From Candidatus Omnitrophota bacterium (lineage in GTDB: Bacteria > Omnitrophota > Gorgyraeia > Zapsychrales > Zapsychraceae), in the NCBI GenBank assembly GCA_029261065.1, contig JAJDCB010000036.1, positions 1 through 47,604 on the forward strand: a DNA stretch of 47,604 nt, in the 5' to 3' direction. Each line of letters opens with the position of its first letter. Within the stretch, counting starts at the first letter, position 1. The translations under genes were made by a program, and so were the position numbers. Below are positions 24,568-34,964 of this stretch, piece by piece. The notes under the pieces were generated by a model. The model worked only from the letters and a program-made list of their open reading frames with translations, had not been told where the DNA came from and ran no database searches.

Positions 24568-25404
24568 ATGAAACCCACCAAATACGCTGATCTTCATATA
24601 CATACTCATTATTCAGATAGCACATCTTCTCCAGAAGAAGTTGTTAAGCAAGCCCAAGAATTTAATATCAATTGTATTGCTATTACAGATCATGATACGG
24701 TTGATGGGATCGTGCCGGCGATAGAAGCTGGTAAGGCTCAAGAAATAGAGGTTATCTCAGGGATTGAACTTTCCTCTGAAATTAATGGTAAAGATGTTCA
24801 TATCTTAGGTTATGGTTTTGATTACAAAGATGAAGAGTTGCTAAATATTTTAAAGAGTGTTCAATCTTCTCGTGTGGAGCGAATGAGATTGATGATTGAG
24901 AAGTTAGAAGAGTTAGGTGTTTCTGGTATTTCGTTAGAGGAGGTGTGTTCAAAGGCCAAGTCTGATGCTGTTGGTCGTCCTCATTTGGCCGCGACGTTAG
25001 TAGAAAAAGGTATTGTCTCAAATATAAAGGCGGCGTTTGATAAATACCTAGCGGATGATGCCCCAGCTTGCGTCTCTAAATTCAAACAATCTCCTTATGA
25101 GGCCATTGCATTAATTGTAAAAATGGGAGGCGTTGCCGTTTTGGCTCATCCTATGCATACCGCCGTTGATGAATTAATCCCCAGTTTTGTTGAAGCGGGT
25201 ATGAAAGGACTTGAAGTTTATTATCCTAATTGTTCAGAAAATGTTATTCAATACTACAAGAGATTGGCGGATAAAAATAATCTTCTCGCTACAGGTGGCT
25301 CGGATGCACATGGGGATTCGAAAAAACATACCTATGTGGGAAAATTAAGGGTAGATTATCAGATCGTTGAGGAGATAAAAAAACTTTCGCGATTTCTCTC
25401 ATAA
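24568..25404 (+). CDS. PHP-domain phosphoesterase
   Basis: The 278-residue protein has the four PHP motifs: D-L-H-I-H-T-H-Y-S-D at residues 8-17, TDHDT at 40-44, the Glu of GIELS (E67) with H78 downstream, and AHP plus GGSDAHG later. The layout matches the YciV/TrpH-like group, which includes 3',5'-nucleoside bisphosphate phosphatases and RNase AM. It acts in the cytoplasm with a multi-metal centre. Its insertion between nusB and ribD within a riboflavin operon makes it a candidate for the unassigned pyrimidine 5'-phosphate phosphatase. That is inference; a nucleotide-recycling role is the default. Confidence 0.9.
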   Translation: MKPTKYADLHIHTHYSDSTSSPEEVVKQAQEFNINCIAITDHDTVDGIVPAIEAGKAQEIEVISGIELSSEINGKDVHILGYGFDYKDEELLNILKSVQSSRVERMRLMIEKLEELGVSGISLEEVCSKAKSDAVGRPHLAATLVEKGIVSNIKAAFDKYLADDAPACVSKFKQSPYEAIALIVKMGGVAVLAHPMHTAVDELIPSFVEAGMKGLEVYYPNCSENVIQYYKRLADKNNLLATGGSDAHGDSKKHTYVGKLRVDYQIVEEIKKLSRFLS

Positions 25405-25415
25405 AATTTTAAAAT

Positions 25416-26519
25416 ATGATCATGAGTCCAAAACATCAAGAATATATGCAGCAGGCTCTCAATCTTGCGAAAAAGGCGAAGGGGAAGACTTCTCCAAATC
25501 CTATTGTTGGTTGTGTGGTTGTAAAAGCAGGACGTGTTATTGGAGAGGGCTATCATCGTCGGGCGGGTTTAGATCATGCAGAAATTGTTGCCCTTAAGAA
25601 GTGTGGGGCAAAAGCGCGGGGCGCGACACTGTATGTCACATTAGAACCTTGTTTTCATGTTGGACGAACTCCCCCTTGTGTGAAGGCATTAATCGCGAGT
25701 GGGGTTAAGAAAGTTTATATAGGAATTAAAGATCCTAATCCTCTTACAGGGGGGAAGTCGATCGCATTATTAAGGCGATCGGGGGTTGAAGTCTCTGTTG
25801 GTTTGTTAAAAGCGGAGATTGAACGCGCCAATGAAGATTTTATTAGCTACATCACAAAGAGAAGGCCGTTTATCGCTATTAAAAGTGCACAGACTTTAGA
25901 TGGAAAGATAGCAACGAGAAGTGGCGAATCAAAGTGGATAACATCTCAAGCGACGCGTCAAAAAGCTTATCGTATACGAGATCAGTACGATGCGATATTA
26001 GTTGGAGTCAATACTGTTCTAAAAGATAACCCGCGGCTAAATGGTTTTAACAAAAAGCGGGTGATAAAGAAAATAATTTTAGATTCTTCATTAAAAACGT
26101 CGTTACCAGCTAACCTTTTTAAAGGTTCTTATGAAAGTTGTTATGTGGCCGTGACAAAAAAAGCCTCGCAACGAAAGATTAAGGCTTTTATTTCTAAAGG
26201 TGTTCATGTGATTGTATGTCCCAGTCATAAAGATGGGGTTGATATCAAGTGGCTTTTAAAAGATCTTGCGAAGAAAGAAATCATGAGTATATTAGTTGAA
26301 GGAGGAGCCAAGGTTTGTGGGGCGATGCTTAAATCAAAATGTGTTGATAAAATGTATACATATATTGCTCCCAAAATCATCGGTGATCATCAGGCCTTAA
26401 GTTCTATTGACGGAAATAATATCTCAAAATTAGTTAATGCATTTGACGTAACGACAGATTCTATCGAAACCATTGGAAAGGACGTTCTTATTACAAGTTA
26501 TGTTTACCGGAATCATTGA
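25416..26519 (+). CDS. ribD: Bifunctional pyrimidine deaminase/reductase RibD
   Basis: RibD carries out deamination and reduction of the GTP-derived pyrimidine. The N-terminal CMP/dCMP-deaminase-like domain binds zinc through H54-A-E56 and C79/C88 (LEPC...TPPC). The C-terminal reductase domain begins near residue 150 with PFIAIKSAQTLDGKIA and has the ILVGVNTVLKDNPRL and ILVEGGAKV motifs. At 367 residues it is full length. ATG 25416 or 25422 may be used. The end overlaps ribE by 20 bases. Confidence 0.96.
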   Translation: MIMSPKHQEYMQQALNLAKKAKGKTSPNPIVGCVVVKAGRVIGEGYHRRAGLDHAEIVALKKCGAKARGATLYVTLEPCFHVGRTPPCVKALIASGVKKVYIGIKDPNPLTGGKSIALLRRSGVEVSVGLLKAEIERANEDFISYITKRRPFIAIKSAQTLDGKIATRSGESKWITSQATRQKAYRIRDQYDAILVGVNTVLKDNPRLNGFNKKRVIKKIILDSSLKTSLPANLFKGSYESCYVAVTKKASQRKIKAFISKGVHVIVCPSHKDGVDIKWLLKDLAKKEIMSILVEGGAKVCGAMLKSKCVDKMYTYIAPKIIGDHQALSSIDGNNISKLVNAFDVTTDSIETIGKDVLITSYVYRNH

Positions 26520-27081
26520 AGAAATAGGTGTTGTTAAAGAGGTTTCCCATAAGAATAATCTTTCTATTCTTAAAGTAAAAGCCAAAAAGATTCTTAAGGG
26601 CATTAAGAAGGGGGAAAGTATTGCTATTGAAGGGTGCTGTTTAACGGTGACAAAGATTTTAGATGGTGTTGTGGTTTTTGATGTGATGAAGGAGACTTTG
26701 GATAAAACGACGATTGGGAATCTAAAACGAGACGATCGAGTGAATATGGAAGCTGCTATGCAGCTTAAGAGCAGGGTTAACGGGCACATTGTTACTGGCC
26801 ATGTGGATGATGTCGGTCATATTCGATCGGTTAAGGAAGATGAAAATTATTTGGAATTTCAAATTTCTTGTGATAAAACGTTAATGAAGTATATCGTTAG
26901 AAAAGGCTCTATTTGCGTGGATGGTATTAGTTTGACTGTGGGGCAAGTGACAAAAAGTTTTTTCTCGGTTTATATTATTCCTGTTACGAAGAAGGTGACG
27001 ACTTTGGGATCAAAAGTTCAAGGAGATCGGGTTAATCTAGAGACGGATGTTTTTGCAAAGTATGTGATGAAAGATAAATAA
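26500..27081 (+). CDS. ribE: Riboflavin synthase alpha chain
   Basis: RibE dismutates two lumazines to riboflavin plus the pyrimidine. The 193 residues start with the invariant MFTGIIEEIG and consist of two lumazine-binding repeats, visible as EGCCLTV...VNMEAAM and VDGISLTV...VNLETD. ATG 26500 is chosen because this conserved Met begins the family; a frame from 26473 exists but lies within ribD. The 20-base overlap with ribD implies coupled translation. Confidence 0.96.
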   Translation: MFTGIIEEIGVVKEVSHKNNLSILKVKAKKILKGIKKGESIAIEGCCLTVTKILDGVVVFDVMKETLDKTTIGNLKRDDRVNMEAAMQLKSRVNGHIVTGHVDDVGHIRSVKEDENYLEFQISCDKTLMKYIVRKGSICVDGISLTVGQVTKSFFSVYIIPVTKKVTTLGSKVQGDRVNLETDVFAKYVMKDK

Positions 27082-27124
27082 TTAAGTATTTTAAAGAATC
27101 AGATTAATTATAAGGATAAAAAAT

Positions 27125-27559
27125 ATGGTACTTGATATTCGTGATATTCAAAAAGTAATTCCACATCGTTACCCTTTTCTATTAATAGATCGTGTTGTCG
27201 AATTTGAAGCTAATGAAAAATTAGTGGCCATTAAAAATGTCTCCATTAATGAGCCTTATTTTGTCGGTCATTTTCCTCAAGAGAAGGTTATGCCGGGTGT
27301 GTTGATAGTTGAGGCTATGGCTCAGGCGGGATGTGTTTATTATTATTACAGTAAAAATCTTCATGGCAAAGAGATGATTTATTATCTTGCCAAAATTTCA
27401 GCCAAATTTCGAAAACCCGTTGTTCCTGGTGATCAGCTGAGAATGGAAATCACACCTGTAAAGCTACTAAAAACGGTTGGTTTTCTTAAGGCCAAAGCTT
27501 ATGTCAAAGATGTTCTTGTTGCGGATGCTGAAATAGGCTTTGGGGCAAAAGAGATGTAA
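27125..27559 (+). CDS. fabZ: 3-hydroxyacyl-ACP dehydratase FabZ
   Basis: FabZ dehydrates beta-hydroxyacyl-ACP in fatty acid elongation and competes with LpxA for precursor. Motifs are IPHRYPFLLIDRV near residue 12, the catalytic His in VGHFP (H49) and Glu in PGVLIVEAMAQAG (E63). The length of 144 is typical. AAGGA precedes ATG 27125. It lies 43 bases after ribE and is followed by 193 bases with a new promoter, so it is probably the last gene of the rib operon. Confidence 0.95.
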   Translation: MVLDIRDIQKVIPHRYPFLLIDRVVEFEANEKLVAIKNVSINEPYFVGHFPQEKVMPGVLIVEAMAQAGCVYYYYSKNLHGKEMIYYLAKISAKFRKPVVPGDQLRMEITPVKLLKTVGFLKAKAYVKDVLVADAEIGFGAKEM

Positions 27560-27656
27560 GATTTACTGCTATTCCTCTTAAATAGATTTGGAAGTTTAAA
27601 GGTCTAACCTACTGCAGTATATATATTTACCACACAAAATACTTTCCTCTAAATAA

Positions 27657-27685
27657 TTGACGAAATCTTTATCGGATGTTAGACT
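27657..27685 (+). promoter_or_regulatory. Probable promoter before acyP
   Basis: TTGACG (27657-27662) and TAGACT (27680-27685) are spaced by exactly 17 bases in the gap after fabZ. The -35 is one mismatch from consensus and the -10 two. It is placed to drive acyP, the metallophosphoesterase and ligA. Confidence 0.5.
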
Positions 27686-27752
27686 AATAATCCACTTATT
27701 GTTAACTTCAGATTAGAGGTGCTGGTTTAGCCTTTATCAAACGGATTAAGAT

Positions 27753-28022
27753 ATGACAACAGAGGCACACATAATATTTTCAGGTATTGTTCAGGGGGTG
27801 GGATTTCGCTACGCAACACTTTCTGTGGCCAAGGAATTGCAACTTTTGGGATGGGTTAGAAATATAGAAGATGGTCGAGTGGAAGCCTTGGTACAAGGGC
27901 CACAAAACAATATTGAACAATTGTGCGAAAATCTAAAGAGACGTTTTGGTGATTATATTAAAGAATGTTCTATTGAGTATTGTGATGTGTCTAATCAATA
28001 TATGAATTTTCAAATCAAATAA
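27753..28022 (+). CDS. acyP: Acylphosphatase
   Basis: The 89-residue protein is of family size and has the signature FSGIVQGVGFR with catalytic R19 and N37 in GWVRN. It hydrolyses carboxyl-phosphate bonds such as acetyl or carbamoyl phosphate. The second motif (DGRVEALVQG) is also intact. It starts 70 bases behind the putative promoter and lies seven bases before the next gene. Confidence 0.94.
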   Translation: MTTEAHIIFSGIVQGVGFRYATLSVAKELQLLGWVRNIEDGRVEALVQGPQNNIEQLCENLKRRFGDYIKECSIEYCDVSNQYMNFQIK

Positions 28023-28028
28023 TTCTAA

Positions 28029-28754
28029 ATGCGCTACGCTATCATATCGGATATCCACAGTAACTTAGAAGCCCTTCAGGCTGTTTTAAAAGATGCTCGT
28101 GATCAAGGGGCTCGCCGGATTTATTGTTTGGGCGATATTGTTGGTTATGGGGCCAATCCTAATGAATGCATTGAGGAGTTAGAGAAATATAAAGTTCAAT
28201 GCGTAGCTGGAAATCATGACTGGGCTGTTGCGGGAAAATTAAACTATGAGCATTTTACCGATGAAGGTCGTGCTGCGATTGACTGGACGAAGACGGCGCT
28301 TAAAATCAGTCATTTAGAGTATTTAAAAAATCTAAATTTAAGCATGCAGAATGACGATATGAATATGGTGCATGCCAATTTGCATTATCCTGATCAATTT
28401 ATATATTTAAAAGATTCGACGCAAGCGCAAGACACATTTTATCTCATGGATAAAAAGGTGTGTTTTATAGGCCATACCCATGTGCCACAAACATTGGTTT
28501 TTCAAGATGGGATGATTACGATTTCAAAGTTGACTGAGATAACCTTGCTTAGGGAGAATAAATATATTGTTAATGTCGGAAGTGTGGGCCAACCTCGTGA
28601 TGGAAATCCTTTCGCAAGTTATTGTTTGTATGATCCAGATTTAGAAAGAATTCAGATCAAAAGAATCGCCTATGATATCCCATTAACACAGAAATCAATC
28701 TATGAATCTGGTTTGCCGACTGTGTTGGCTAAGCGACTTGAAGTGGGTGAATAA
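28029..28754 (+). CDS. Metallophosphoesterase (calcineurin-like family)
   Basis: The 241 residues carry the complete set of dinuclear metal ligands: D8-x-H10 in ISDIHSN, D36 in GDIVGYG, N62-H63 in AGNHDW, and G-H-T-H-V-P. The GYGANPNE variant marks the YfcE-like/DUF 'serine/threonine phosphatase-like' group seen in many bacteria. The substrate is unknown. Its stop is immediately followed by the ligA start at 28755, so the genes are a unit. Confidence 0.88.
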   Translation: MRYAIISDIHSNLEALQAVLKDARDQGARRIYCLGDIVGYGANPNECIEELEKYKVQCVAGNHDWAVAGKLNYEHFTDEGRAAIDWTKTALKISHLEYLKNLNLSMQNDDMNMVHANLHYPDQFIYLKDSTQAQDTFYLMDKKVCFIGHTHVPQTLVFQDGMITISKLTEITLLRENKYIVNVGSVGQPRDGNPFASYCLYDPDLERIQIKRIAYDIPLTQKSIYESGLPTVLAKRLEVGE

Positions 28755-30779
<2,025 letters not shown>

Positions 30780-30787
30780 CCATGGGT

Positions 30788-30809
30788 GTCAAAAACAGCT
30801 GTTTTTGAC
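30788..30809. other. Perfect 22-base palindrome
   Basis: An 11-base arm GTCAAAAACAG is followed directly by its complement, without loop, nine bases after the ligA stop. It may be an operator for a dimeric DNA-binding protein, or a rho-independent terminator since the right half contains five T residues. A perfect TTGACA starts in the right half at 30805. Confidence 0.6.
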
Positions 30810-30813
30810 AAAC

Positions 30814-30840
30814 CTCGTCATTTCTATAATAAATGACGAG
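30814..30840. other. Ten-pair hairpin with TATAAT in its loop
   Basis: CTCGTCATTT (30814-30823) and AAATGACGAG (30831-30840) pair perfectly around CTATAAT. The TATAAT at 30825-30830 is only 14 bases after the TTGACA at 30805-30810, too short for a classical sigma-70 promoter. Together the two dyads could be a regulated promoter or a terminator pair. Confidence 0.5.
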
Positions 30841-30858
30841 AATGACAGGGGATTATTT

Positions 30859-31380
30859 ATGGGATGTTTATCTCTATTCATTATTAAGATAGGAAAAAAA
30901 TTACCTATTGTTTTGATGTTAGTTTTTTTTGTATTTACAGCATCAAGTTGTACGCCTTTAAAAAAGAAATTTGTAAGACAAAATAGGGATGATTCGAGTA
31001 AAGTTCAACCTATTTTGGATCCCATTGACTATGTTCCAGGAGAAATATCATCTATTGAACGTTATCGATATTTTTATTCAATATGGAATGCTTGGCAAGG
31101 GGAGCTTGTTATTAAAATTGATAAAAAGGGAAATGAGAAGAGCAAGCGACGATTAATTAAGCAGATGATTTTTCAAGTTAACGAAATGAGTAAATGGGTT
31201 GTTGAAGATAAACAAGAGGAGTTGTTAGTTTTAGTTAAAGAATTGGAAGGAATAGAAGTGGATTTAGCGAGGCCATTTGCTACGCGCAATCAAGTAAGGT
31301 TAAAAAATAAATTATTGCGTAATTCTAAGAAAATAAGAATGAATTTTAGACCAGCATTAATGGACGACTATTACATATAA
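30859..31380 (+). CDS. Predicted lipoprotein
   Basis: I chose ATG 30859 with AGGGGA at 30847-30852; the frame continues up to 30805 but has no ribosome binding site there. The 173-residue protein begins with a hydrophobic region and a lipobox-like A-S-S-C (FVFTASSC), so it is likely lipid-anchored. The mature part is charged, with helix-forming Lys/Glu stretches and an aromatic IERYRYFYSIWNAWQG block. I do not recognise the family. Confidence 0.7.
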   Translation: MGCLSLFIIKIGKKLPIVLMLVFFVFTASSCTPLKKKFVRQNRDDSSKVQPILDPIDYVPGEISSIERYRYFYSIWNAWQGELVIKIDKKGNEKSKRRLIKQMIFQVNEMSKWVVEDKQEELLVLVKELEGIEVDLARPFATRNQVRLKNKLLRNSKKIRMNFRPALMDDYYI

Positions 31381-31392
31381 AGAGGTTTGATG

Positions 31393-32280
31393 ATGGAACA
31401 TTATATTGATGAGTTTATTAATTATTTAGCTGTCGAGCGTGGGTTAGCTGACAACACTTTGATGGCCTATCGACGCGATTTGACTAAATATGTCATATTC
31501 TTAAAAGAAGCGAAGATAACTCAGATAGATGGCATTCAACGTGAGAATATTACAGAATTTATGTTTGATCAAAAGAATAATGGGCTTTCAGCTAGCTCTA
31601 TATGTCGCGCTCTAGCAGCGATTAAGATGTTTCATCGTTTTTTAGTTAGAGAACGATTAACAAAAGAGGATCCATCTCATTTGGTTGAGACCCCAAAGAT
31701 TTGGAAGCGTGTGCCTGAGGTGTTAACAATAGTTGAGATTGAATCCATGATTCATGCAGCCAAAGGGCATGGATGGCAATCTATTCGTGACAGAGCCATA
31801 TTAGAATTATTTTATGCCAGTGGCATGCGGGTCTCAGAACTGTCTGATTTAAAGTTGGATAGTGTGAATTTAGAAATTGGTTATGTGCGATGTAAGGGAA
31901 AGGGGAGTAAGGAAAGAATTATTCCCATTGGAAAAAAGGCTCGTGAATCCATTGCTCAATATTGTGGGACAACGAGAGATAAATTAGCAAAGAATCATAT
32001 GACGCTGCATCTTTTTTTAAGTCGATTGGGAAAAAGGATTAGCCGTCAGAGTGTTTGGAAGATTATTAAACAGTATGCTAAAAAGGCAAACATAAAAAAG
32101 ACGATTAAACCACACACCTTAAGACATTCTTTTGCCACACATTTACTTGAACATGGGGCTGATTTGCGTGCTGTTCAAGAGATGTTGGGTCACGCGGATA
32201 TTTCGACCACCCAAATTTATACGCATGTGGATAAAGAACGATTAAAATCCATTCATAAAGAATTTCATCCTCGTAGTTAA
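31393..32280 (+). CDS. xerD: Tyrosine recombinase XerD-type
   Basis: XerC/D-type recombinases resolve chromosome dimers at dif, activated by FtsK (encoded at 9324). The N-terminal SAM-like domain (IDEFINYLAVERGLA) is followed by the catalytic domain with R146, K170, H241-x-x-R244, H267 and Y276 all present. The length of 295 is typical. I chose ATG 31393 because AGAGG at 31381-31385 is seven bases upstream. TTG 31387 and ATG 31390 are in frame. No nearby integrase-associated elements suggest a mobile origin, so a housekeeping role is likely. XerC versus XerD cannot be told with certainty. Confidence 0.9.
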   Translation: MEHYIDEFINYLAVERGLADNTLMAYRRDLTKYVIFLKEAKITQIDGIQRENITEFMFDQKNNGLSASSICRALAAIKMFHRFLVRERLTKEDPSHLVETPKIWKRVPEVLTIVEIESMIHAAKGHGWQSIRDRAILELFYASGMRVSELSDLKLDSVNLEIGYVRCKGKGSKERIIPIGKKARESIAQYCGTTRDKLAKNHMTLHLFLSRLGKRISRQSVWKIIKQYAKKANIKKTIKPHTLRHSFATHLLEHGADLRAVQEMLGHADISTTQIYTHVDKERLKSIHKEFHPRS

Positions 32281-32284
32281 ACAC

Positions 32285-33550
32285 ATGAAAAAATTATTAG
32301 AAAAATTAGACAAGTATTCTTTTCAAATCATTAAGCGGATTGGTTTAGTCTCTCAACAGAAAGGTGTGCAAACGTATCTTGTTGGTGGGGTGGTTCGAGA
32401 TATTTTGTTAAAACAAAAGAATCTTGATTTAGACTTTGTGGTTGAGGGTGATGCGGTTGTTTTGGCACGAGCGTTTGCCAAAAAGGATCATTTAAAAATT
32501 GTTGTTCATCAAGCCTTTAAGACGGCTACCGTTGATTTAAAAAATGGATTGCGTTTGGATTTTGCGACCGCTCGAAAAGAAGTTTATCTTAAGGGTGGCT
32601 CTTTACCTCGTGTTAGCAAAGGCGTTTTGAAAGATGATTTGTTTAGACGAGACTTCACCATTAATGCCATGGCCATCGCCATTAATCCGGAATGTTATGG
32701 AACATTAATTGATTTTTGGCAAGGACGGGAAGACTTATTGAAAAAACGTATTCGCATCATGCATGAAAAAAGTTTTATAGATGATCCGACCCGCATTTTA
32801 CGCGCCGTTCGTTTTGAGAGAAGGTTAAACTTTAAGATGGAAAGGCAAACGGTGGTGCTTCTTAAAGAAGCTGTGGCCAAAAAATGTTTTCAAACGATCA
32901 AGCCAGCGCGTTATTTTAATGAATATAGAAAAATGCTAAGGGAACGGGATCCTCTAAAAGCACTGAAGCGATTTTCTAAACTCAACGGATTTAGTTATTT
33001 CTCAACACGTTATCAAATGAATACGCGCTTGATGAATGCTTTGCATGAGAGAATTATGCGATTAAGAAAATCTGCGCTGTATAAAGATTTTAAAGAAGTG
33101 TGGATGTTGTATTGCGTGGGGTTATTTGAATCTATGAGTCCGTCGATGTTAAAAGAGGTTCTTGCCCGGTTTCCTTTTACAAGGGAAGAAAGGCGGGCTT
33201 TGGAGCAAGTATTTCAGGTGGATTCCTTGTGCCAAAAATTAAGCAAAAAGAATAACAGAAGAAGTGACGTTTATTCTATTTGTCATGCTTTGCCACCTTT
33301 TATTGTGATTTATCTGCGTGTCAGAACAGCCAAGAAGGATATTGCAAAGGTTATTGATTGGTATATTGAGAAAGATAAGGATGTGCGTTTGCATTTAACG
33401 GGTCATGATCTGCAAAAAATAGGGGCCGTTTCGGGAAAAGAAGTTGGGGTTCTCTTAAATCGATTATTATTGATGAAAATTGATCAATGTGTACGAACGA
33501 GAACAGATGAGCTCAGTGCAGTAAAAGGGTTGATTCTTAGCAGAAAATAG
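32285..33550 (+). CDS. cca: CCA-adding enzyme / poly(A) polymerase family nucleotidyltransferase
   Basis: The 421-residue class II nucleotidyltransferase has G-G-V-V-R-D near residue 34 and the catalytic D48-x-D50. R-R-D-F-T-I-N-A-M-A and the DDPTRILRAVRFERRLNF motif follow. It either adds CCA to tRNA or only part of it, or a poly(A) tail; sequence alone does not decide. The C-terminal helical region is degenerate, with no HD motif. It begins five bases after xerD. Confidence 0.9.
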   Translation: MKKLLEKLDKYSFQIIKRIGLVSQQKGVQTYLVGGVVRDILLKQKNLDLDFVVEGDAVVLARAFAKKDHLKIVVHQAFKTATVDLKNGLRLDFATARKEVYLKGGSLPRVSKGVLKDDLFRRDFTINAMAIAINPECYGTLIDFWQGREDLLKKRIRIMHEKSFIDDPTRILRAVRFERRLNFKMERQTVVLLKEAVAKKCFQTIKPARYFNEYRKMLRERDPLKALKRFSKLNGFSYFSTRYQMNTRLMNALHERIMRLRKSALYKDFKEVWMLYCVGLFESMSPSMLKEVLARFPFTREERRALEQVFQVDSLCQKLSKKNNRRSDVYSICHALPPFIVIYLRVRTAKKDIAKVIDWYIEKDKDVRLHLTGHDLQKIGAVSGKEVGVLLNRLLLMKIDQCVRTRTDELSAVKGLILSRK

Positions 33551-33642
33551 GCTAATATCACTGTTTTTGCCGTCTCCGCATTGGGTGGGGCCGTGTTTGG
33601 AATTTTTATTTCAGTAGATAAGATGAAGGATGAGGGTAGAAA

Positions 33643-34014
33643 ATGAGTCGTTTAGATAAGGTTAATCAGCAGATTAGACGTGAAGTTGGGATGATTATTC
33701 AAACAGAATTGGGTGATCCTCGCGTGCAATTTGTGTCCATTACGGGTGTGAAAGTCAGCGGTGATTTAAGGAGTGCTCGTGTTTATTTTAGCGTTTTAGG
33801 AGATGACCATGCCAAAGATCATGCTTTGGAAGGGTTAAATAATGCTCGTGGACATATCAGGAAATTGTTGGCGTCGAAAACCAATATGCGTAATACTCCA
33901 GAATTATCTTTTCAATACGATCAGACCATCGAACAAAGCGTAAAAATCGATGCGACTTTAAAGGAGATTAATGATGAGCATGAAGACTATTCTTCAAACG
34001 ATCAAGAAACATAA
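33643..34014 (+). CDS. rbfA: Ribosome-binding factor A
   Basis: RbfA is a small KH-fold protein that binds 30S precursors during 16S maturation. The 123 residues contain RLDKVNQQIRREVGMIIQTELGDPRV and the SGDLRSARVYFSVLG region, both characteristic. It has GAGGG ahead of ATG 33643. The 3' end overlaps nrnA by 41 bases, part of the common rbfA-nrnA-truB-ribF order. Confidence 0.95.
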   Translation: MSRLDKVNQQIRREVGMIIQTELGDPRVQFVSITGVKVSGDLRSARVYFSVLGDDHAKDHALEGLNNARGHIRKLLASKTNMRNTPELSFQYDQTIEQSVKIDATLKEINDEHEDYSSNDQET

Positions 34015-34933
34015 AACCTTTATTATCTCAACTCATGTGAATCCTGATCCAGATGCCTTGGGTTCACAAATGGCTACCGCTCTTTTTTTGAAATCATTAG
34101 GCAAGAAGGTCATCATGCTCAATGAAGAGCTTGCCCCCACCCGATTTCATTTTCTTAAAGGGACCAAACAAATTAAAAGTGTAAAAAAAGTGAAACGCGT
34201 TAATTATGATGCAGCGATTATTGTTGATTGCGGGGACTTAGATCGTATTGGAGGGGTTAAGGAAGCTTTGCAGGAGGGCAAGCCTATCATTAATATTGAT
34301 CACCATGTGACCAACACGATGTTTGGTGATTTTAATTTAGTTGTTCCAAAGGCCTCATCGACAGCTGAAGTTCTTTTTGATTTATTTAAGTTGGCCAAGA
34401 CAAAAATAACCAATGAGATGGCTGTTAATTTATATAGCGGTATTATGACAGATACCGGATCTTTTCGTTATGAAAATACAACAGCGCATACATTTGAGGT
34501 GGTTAGTGAATTAAGAAAACATTCTTTTTCTGCCTACAATCTTTATAGAAAAATATATGAAACAATTCCGTTAAATGATGTGACGGGTTTTGTTAAGGTT
34601 TTAAGTAATGTGAAAACCATATTTAGTAATCGTGTGGTTTCTATTGAATTATCTAAAGTTACTTTAGCGAAATTTTCTGAAGATTTTGATTTGCGAGATA
34701 CTGTTTTTAAATTTTTCAGAGCTATTAAGGGTGTTGAAGCTATCGTTATTTTCTCTTATGCTACAGCGAAAGAAACACGTGTGAATCTACGATCAACAGG
34801 GACGGTAGATGTCGCAGAGATCGCGTATCATTTCAACGGTGGCGGCCATAAAAGGGCGAGTGGATGTAAGCTTGATTTGAATATTGCTGATGCCAAGAAA
34901 CAAGTTTTAAAATACGTTAAAGCCGCTTTATAA
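33974..34933 (+). CDS. nrnA: DHH-family oligoribonuclease / pAp phosphatase NrnA
   Basis: NrnA degrades short RNAs and 3',5'-bisphosphates. Motifs are HVNPDPDALGS (H21, D25, D27), VDCGD, the namesake D109-H110-H111 and GGGHKRASG in the DHHA1 domain. The product is 319 residues from ATG 33974, which follows AAGGAG at 33961-33966. ATG 33971 is in frame but would be only four bases after it. The overlap with rbfA implies coupled translation. Confidence 0.93.
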   Translation: MSMKTILQTIKKHKTFIISTHVNPDPDALGSQMATALFLKSLGKKVIMLNEELAPTRFHFLKGTKQIKSVKKVKRVNYDAAIIVDCGDLDRIGGVKEALQEGKPIINIDHHVTNTMFGDFNLVVPKASSTAEVLFDLFKLAKTKITNEMAVNLYSGIMTDTGSFRYENTTAHTFEVVSELRKHSFSAYNLYRKIYETIPLNDVTGFVKVLSNVKTIFSNRVVSIELSKVTLAKFSEDFDLRDTVFKFFRAIKGVEAIVIFSYATAKETRVNLRSTGTVDVAEIAYHFNGGGHKRASGCKLDLNIADAKKQVLKYVKAAL

Positions 34934-34964
34934 ATTTAAAAAAATATATATTTGAGAGGAACTC

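Noticed and set aside
31393-32280. Phage or integron integrase
   Set aside because: The catalytic set and size match XerC/D; there are no att-like repeats or phage genes around it.
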